Positions 57,601-64,000 of a stretch of DNA of 64,000 bases are shown one piece after another. Position numbers and translations under genes: made by a program. The stretch is from Paraspadella gotoi (lineage: Eukaryota; Chaetognatha), in the NCBI GenBank assembly GCA_051294375.1, contig CM119264.1, forward strand, positions 21,857,582-21,921,581, written 5' to 3'. The notes under the pieces are model-generated. The model did not search any database, had not been told where the DNA came from, and was given only the letters and a program-made list of their open reading frames with translations. Within the stretch, counting starts at the first letter, position 1; every line of letters begins with the position of its first letter.

Positions 57601-60600
57601 GTAAGCTATGAAAGAATATTTAAGGTAATTAGCGCTCATTGTTAAGCTCGTTCATCATCGAGCGAAATATAAGTTTGGAACCTCCTTTCTATGATTTGCT
57701 AGTTTTCTTGGGGGAGAATATAGAAACCGTTTCTATTTTAAACTGTCAAAAAATAGATGTCATAAATGAAACGCAATAAAAATAGCTAAGAAAATACGTA
57801 CAACCTCTCATTACAACCAGGCATCGAAATATGCTTCTCTTTCGGGAATGCAAAGTTGCAAAAAGTCGGTTCGCTTCAAAGATTTAGTACAATGCAAAAT
57901 GGGTCTCGTGCCGTAAGGATACAATGTCAAAGGTGATGCGCGGTTTGTTTCCATTTGCGTTTCCGGGTCCTTGATCCTAGAATCGATTGAACCGTTTTCC
58001 GTCTTTATGTTTTACGCTCGAAAAAGTTAGGAAAGGCAAATTTGTCTCTCTTCTCTCTGTGTGTCTCTCTACTCACTCACCTTTATTTTAACTGATTTTT
58101 TTTTCTCCTCTTCATCCTCCACATTCTCCTCTCCTCTTCCTCCTTCTCCTCTCTCTTCTCCCTTATTATTGATCGGCGCATCTTCGCTTTTTTCCCCCCG
58201 ATTTGGACGCGAATGGCGCTCGTGATGCTCGTCGTCACGTGATTCGTGACGCGGCTCTGGAAGTGATCACGTGGCGGAGATCACGTGACGGGAGGATTTC
58301 ATTTCTTCGAATCGATTCGCGGGTATAAATAATCAGCTATCGGAAGTGGACGACAGAATATCGTCCGAGTGACGACGGCGACGTTCAAAATTTTATTACC
58401 TTTTTTTCTCGGACCGAAAAGTGAATTCCTTTTTCTTTTATTTTATTTACAATAATTTTAATCAACTAAAAGACTGAAACTAAAAAAAAACGAAAAAAAA
58501 AAAACGACGCGTCCGTTTTCTTTATTGAATTTTCCACTGAAAAATGAAAAATTCGGAGGTAAGGTGCTGTTACGAAACATTCCGGGAACTGCCTCAAGTC
58601 GAGTAAATTTCCTCACTCAAGTTATTAATACATATACATTACATACATATATAGTATAGTAGTATATGTAGTGTAGTAATATTCTCAAAAAACCCTACAA
58701 CTTCATTTTCCTACTAGACCACACCGATATCGATACACTTAAAAAGATTTGCGTCTTCCTTTTTTCATTTCTGAAGAAAGTGAAAGTAGAATATTTTCTC
58801 CTTGTACTCTTTCAAGTCGATATTTTGATGATTAACCACATCTAACGTGATAAAAACTTAGGAAATCATTTACATAGTATTCTATGTGCAAAGGTGAAGT
58901 GTAAAAGGCAACCACAGGATTTCTTTTTTGTTTTCTCATTTATTTTTTCATTATTTTGGGTTTTCTGTTGATGTTGTATTGCTTTGCTTTCTTGGATATA
59001 TTTTTTTTGTCTCGCCTTGCATAAGAATTCCAAATTAATTCACATAAAGAGAGGTAGGCTTTGCAGAATTTTCCTTTTTACATATAAAGTTATTTCACAT
59101 GGGGTTTCCTCTTGCCGTTTTCTAGAGCTGAAACTATCTTGTCCGGGAGAAAGCGAATTTCTTGAATGAACAGAATTGTAATGCAATTATTTTTAAATCC
59201 ACAAGTTTTGCGTTTAACATTCTGGTTGTTATACAATGTTTTTCAAAGAGTGTTATTGAACTTAAAATTTAGGAAATCTCATCTTATTTTCAACATAATT
59301 CGATGAATTTACTTCCAATTATGTACAGAAAAATATATATTAGTACTATCTTGCATCACTATCGTTAGCATAAAATAATAATGATATCGAAAATAAGTAT
59401 TTCATATATAATATGTATAATTGTATATTGTAGATAAGTTATAAGATGAAATAGGTTAAAAACATTGTTCTATGGTAAATACAAAATAATATTGACTCCA
59501 GGGATAATAAAATTTAAAGTTGATCTTTGATAAAATCATGTTTGATGAAATTTTCTTCTTAAGTTAAGGGCATTTTTAAATTATGGGACGAATTTCAAAT
59601 TTCATCGGTTCCGTTAGTATTACCAAAAAATATTAGGGGACTAAAATGAGAAAGTTAATGATTCAACTCCGAGATGAGAAATATAAAAGCTCCAAAATGA
59701 ACAAGTTATTTTTTCTGTCTTTTTCTGTCTTTTTCTTTCCTTTTCTCTTTTTTTTTCTTTCCTAAATTTTTTCCCCTTTTTTTCACTCCCGCGTCAAGGG
59801 CCAATCATGCTTCCATGATTGAGAAAGCTTGCGGTTCCACGCGTTCCGATTGGACGGTCCCTCACCACGCCGTCAAGAAGCGACCGCGAAGACGTTTCCT
59901 TGGCAACCATGACGTCACAACAAATGAGTGCAAAGCAAATTTGATTTTTCTCTCGATCACCGGGTTGCCTGCCGTCGAGAAAAAGAGATGGAAAACCCAC
60001 CGAAGCGAACCCCGGTTTTCTTTTTAAAAGCGGAATGTCACATTTTGCACCCAATTGCGTGGTGCGTGATGACGCGACAAATCGTTTGGCACTTTTGAAT
60101 TCTGTTGGTGCGCTCATTTTTCATTGCTTCGAGTTTCGCAAACGTGAAAAAAAAATGGAAAAAGAAAAGAAAAAAAAGGGGGTTTCATCTGGGGACCTGT
60201 GTGACCGGGTCTGCATTGAAGAACCTCGAGAAAAACGATGCCATCTGGTATTCTGAATCTCTCGATCTGCCAACCATTCCTGCCATCTGGGGATTCAAGG
60301 ACCAAGAGCTCTGTATTGTAAAGTTCCCTTCCTTTTTTACTAGTTATGGTAACGATTACGTCAGATTTCAACGTCGACAGGTAAGTTGATTCCTTATTGT
60401 GCAATTTGCTGCTTTAATACCAGACGCCTTTTCTTAAAATTCTTACTTAAAAAACTCTAAACGTTTTATTCTTATTAAAGTCATTATTGTGCTTGTTAAC
60501 CTGCTGACAAATTTATTAAAGTTTTCAAATTTATGACGCAGAAATCTTCAAAAAAATGGTGGAAACTACGTAAAATGCAACATATATTAAAAAAATATCC

Positions 60601-63600
60601 ATTCACTACTTGAAAATCCAGTTTGTTTAAGTAAATACGTTAATGCATATAATTATAAAGCATTCTTAAAAAATGTCAAAATATCAATATTAGTTTCAGA
60701 TTATTTTAGAAAATTTATCTAAAAAATAACTTAAGTCTTAAAATGTTTTAGATATGTCATTTCTAACATTTTAGTCTAAAATTTATTTTGACTTATTTCT
60801 ATTCTAATAGTACAATTTTATTAAGTTTAATCTGTATTTAATTTTAAATTATTTATGTAATTATGTATTTATCATTTTACTTATTTATTCATTTTTTTCC
60901 AATATGATCGAACAACATTGATATTCATGTAATATTTGACTAAGATGACGCAGGGCGAAGCAGGAATTTCATTCCTGTTTCTAATTTGTTAGAAACAAAC
61001 TAAGGTATAGAACTTTAAAAAATATTTTCTTAATTATCATCACTTAAATTAAATTGTAATTGCTCATTAGAGGTCAGCTTAACTAGAATATGCTAAATAT
61101 CTTTTAAAATTATTAAACAAACCTTTAATTTGAATAATAATTTTCATACAATTGAAACATTCTTTGAAATATTTTCCACTTCATTGATAGGGAAGCCAGG
61201 TACTCTGGGAGTGAATAAACGAGACTGTGAGAGAGTCTTGATTGAAAGCTTGCAGGACCTGCTATGTTATTATCTTGTAAGAGTGATGGAGGCTTAACCA
61301 CCAAAGCCCGTCCAAAGTCAGGGGCAAGATAGCTTATTTATTAAATGAATGGATAATTTTTATATTGGTTGTACAATTTCATAAACAATAATCTGAAGTT
61401 AATACTAAATATTTATTGCAAATTAGATTAATTTGACTTGCTGTTCAGTCTAATTTGGTAAGGATGACAATTTGACAATCATTTTACGAATAAATTGAAC
61501 AGATATTATTGTTTCGACACTGGTTGGATTTACACTCATGTGCAAAAAACGCGCCACTTTATAACTTTCAATTACAGATACTCCATAAAATTTTTTTTAA
61601 AAATTATATAAAATAATAAAATTTTAAAAAAATAAATCAATGAATATATCAGTTTTATCAAAAATTGGTTAAGCGGTTTAAGAGATATGATTTTTTTAAA
61701 CTTGAGTATTCCAAATCAAGAGGGAAAATTGAATATTATTCAAAAGTTTAGAATCATTAACCTATCATTCATCTTATTTTTTAATGATTTTAAAATTATT
61801 ATTTAAGGATCTGGGTCAATACAATTATCCAGCTATCCTTCCGGATATCCCTTGTAATTTTTAAAAAATGTTTTAATGATTACAAAGAATATAAAATAAA
61901 AATAATTAATCTTAAATAAATCAAATTCCTTGATCTTAGTGTTTTTTTAAAAAAAAATCACTACTTTTAAATGGATAGCCCAATTTTAATAAAATTTTAA
62001 GCCAAACTCTTTACATTTTAATAAATTTTCAATTATTTTTAAAATTAAAAAAAAAATTAAATATATAGTATGATTTTAAAGACTGATATAAAGTGGTGCG
62101 TTTTTTTTTTGCACATGGACTGTAGAATAGACACATTTTTTTCCGCTGAAAATGGTCATAGAGTCTCCAAAAATGTGTCATTCTGTTCGTATTTAAACGT
62201 TCTTTTAGAAAAAAAACCTTTCAAAGAATTTTTTAAATACTTCCTCGCCTCTCCCAGGGGCGTCAAAGTGCCACGAGCGTCAAATTTATCGATTTTTTGA
62301 TAATTTTCTTTATTTTCTTGTTATAATAGCTAATTTTAAATAATTTTTCAATAATATGTTATGATTTATTAGGTTATTCCTATAAAAAAATCTTTATAAG
62401 ATTTGTATTTGCATTGTATCAGTAATCTTTAAACCGAAAAATGCCAGAAGACCGGAAATGACTCACAAAAATCACGTTATTTTCATAAAAATTTCAATTT
62501 AGAATTTTTTCCGAAAAAAAAATATATGAAAGCTAGAAAATATTTTAAATTTTATAAGTCATTGCAAAAGATGAGAAAAAGATAGAATACCCGGGACGAA
62601 AAATGCAGAATTAGTTCATATTTACTTCAATTTGTAAAAATTTGGAGCGTATGACTGGAATCAAGTATGATTTGACCGGACTCACGCTTGAAATGAGGAA
62701 GAACAGGCTTTGTCAAGGAAAAGATGTGATGAGAAAAACAGTGAGACTGGATTTAATTTTAAAAACATCCTTAAATTTTAAACATATTGTAAAATATTTT
62801 TTTAAAGTTTTTTTAATAAAATATCAAGCTTTTATGATTACGGGAAGAAAACCTTGAAATACCATCATTGTCATAAAAGATCCAGAGATTTAATCACTAC
62901 AATCTAACGATGCTGACATTATACCGAACACTAAACATGGAAAAATGTCAAAGCTATTACAGTTACATTAAAGCAGCAAGAGTGAATATGGTCAGCCATC
63001 AGCGCTGCTGATCGGGCATGTCTATCAACCAACAACATTTTTCTCCTTTTACGAGATATTGTTTGTCACAGTAAAAGTTGTCATGAAAATGGTTTTTCTT
63101 TTGCTCTCACTTATTGCTGAGATCCGTAAAGAAGTTCATATGACAAAGTTAAATCTTACAAAAGTAAAATTTAAAAAAAAAAATTTTATTGATCGTAATA
63201 ATATCTCATCTCCAGGAAACCTTTAACTTCTGAAAATTTTTCTTGAAATGACCTGTAGGACAAACTCTCTATGTAGTTCGTCGCTTTAAATTTACTTTTG
63301 TAAAAGTGTTTAAAAATATAAACAATCAATATTTGTTTAAGCGCGTTTTGCATTTATATCCTGAATATGCTTTATTTCTTGTGCTGTTTTAGCTCTGAGC
63401 CCCCAGCAAAAAGTTTATGTCACCATTTATGTCATTTTTACATGTACATCATGGCGGATGCGCTCTCCCCTCTGAAAAAATCAACGCAATGCTATGAAAG
63501 ACGCAATTGGTGGCGGCTCTTAAAATGGCAATATTTTGTTTTGAAATGGGGAAAACAGGCAATGCCTTGTATGTACGATGATAGTCATCTGGAAGAATTT

Positions 63601-64000
63601 ATAACGAATAGTCTTGCTTGTTTTTTCAGTTCCAATATTTGTTTTAACAATTTGGTAAAATGAAATATAAATTAAACATAAAAATTCTTCCATGCTTACA
63701 CGATTTGAGCCGTCGAGTGAATGGAAAGACAATTCAAATTTTCCAAGCTTTCCGTCCTTTTTAAACAGATTTTCTCTGCTCAATGAAGCCACTGACCGTT
63801 AGGGTCAAGTTTTGCAAGTGCCATGACCTTTGCAATTCCCAATAATCTTGAGCAAACTTTCAGGATTTTTGCAGGCAATGGATATGAATCAACGCGAACC
63901 ATCCCAAAGTAATAGTTTTAAACTTGAAAACGGTTATGACCATTTTGGTCACATGATCTCATCTATATCCCTCATATACTGATTTTTTTGCTAAAACTTT
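54694..64000 (+). repeat. 9.3-kb direct duplication, copy B (probable assembly duplicate)
   Basis: Repeats 44871-54111. From 54694 to about 58000 it differs from copy A mainly by one-base insertions and deletions, often at homopolymers and inside otherwise open frames (the 45.4-47.4 kb gene is frameshifted throughout). After about 58200 the two copies are almost identical. Contents: gene pieces 55080-57280, CACGTG/TATA promoter 58235-58331, exon pieces 58544-58558 and 60222-60380, 247-bp repeat about 61144-61382, MITE 61531-62124, and the left part of the inverted-repeat element from 62130. Confidence 0.93.

Overview
This is eukaryotic nuclear DNA. Genes are split by GT-AG introns (mostly 50-500 bp), intergenic DNA is AT-rich, and there are long (CT)n/(GA)n microsatellites and short inverted-repeat elements. 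The gene content (an ALK receptor with MAM-LDLa-MAM-glycine-rich-kinase layout, vezatin, a phafin-type PH-FYVE protein, SRP receptor alpha, a tetraspanin) and the short introns fit an invertebrate, most likely an arthropod. I cannot name the species. Exon boundaries below were worked out by hand from open frames, splice sites, intron phase and similarity to known families.

Layout, left to right. (1) 0.2-4.2 kb, minus strand: vezatin, six exons plus a possible short last exon. (2) 4.9-8.1 kb, plus strand: a tandem array of three related small secreted proteins of about 140 aa, each with two C-x3-C motifs in equivalent exons. I do not recognise this family; it is the best candidate here for something undescribed. 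(3) 9.06-10.76 kb, minus: a phafin (PLEKHF/rush) gene, seven exons. (4) 11.34-14.63 kb, minus: SRP receptor alpha, thirteen exons. (5) 14.7-24 kb: gene-poor DNA with dispersed repeats, including an inverted repeat with a hammerhead-like motif and a 247-bp repeat that recurs at 51 kb. It also has a weak two-exon ORF at 21.5 kb and a CpG-rich block upstream of ALK. (6) 24.1-33.85 kb, plus: a complete ALK receptor tyrosine kinase gene, sixteen coding exons, 1620 aa. (7) 34-38.7 kb: ALK 3' flank, a near-perfect 49-bp-arm hairpin, an array of ATTGG boxes and long (CT)n tracts. (8) 38.7-40.46 kb, plus: a five-exon tetraspanin. (9) 40.5-44.9 kb: no gene resolved.

(10) 44.87-64.0 kb: a roughly 9.3-kb segment present twice in direct orientation, separated by exactly 25 N. 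The second copy starts at the first base after the gap, and its first 3 kb is full of single-base indels. This is best read as two overlapping contigs that were never merged, so the sequence is probably single-copy in the organism. It contains two poorly resolved transcription units, a TATA promoter with three CACGTG boxes, an X-box/CRE/CCAAT cluster, a Tc1/mariner-like MITE and a 2.3-kb inverted-repeat element.

The recognised genes do not form a pathway. Vezatin, ALK and the tetraspanin act at the cell surface, phafin on endosomes and SRP receptor alpha at the ER. Their adjacency looks incidental, except for the tandem secreted-protein array, which clearly arose by local duplication.
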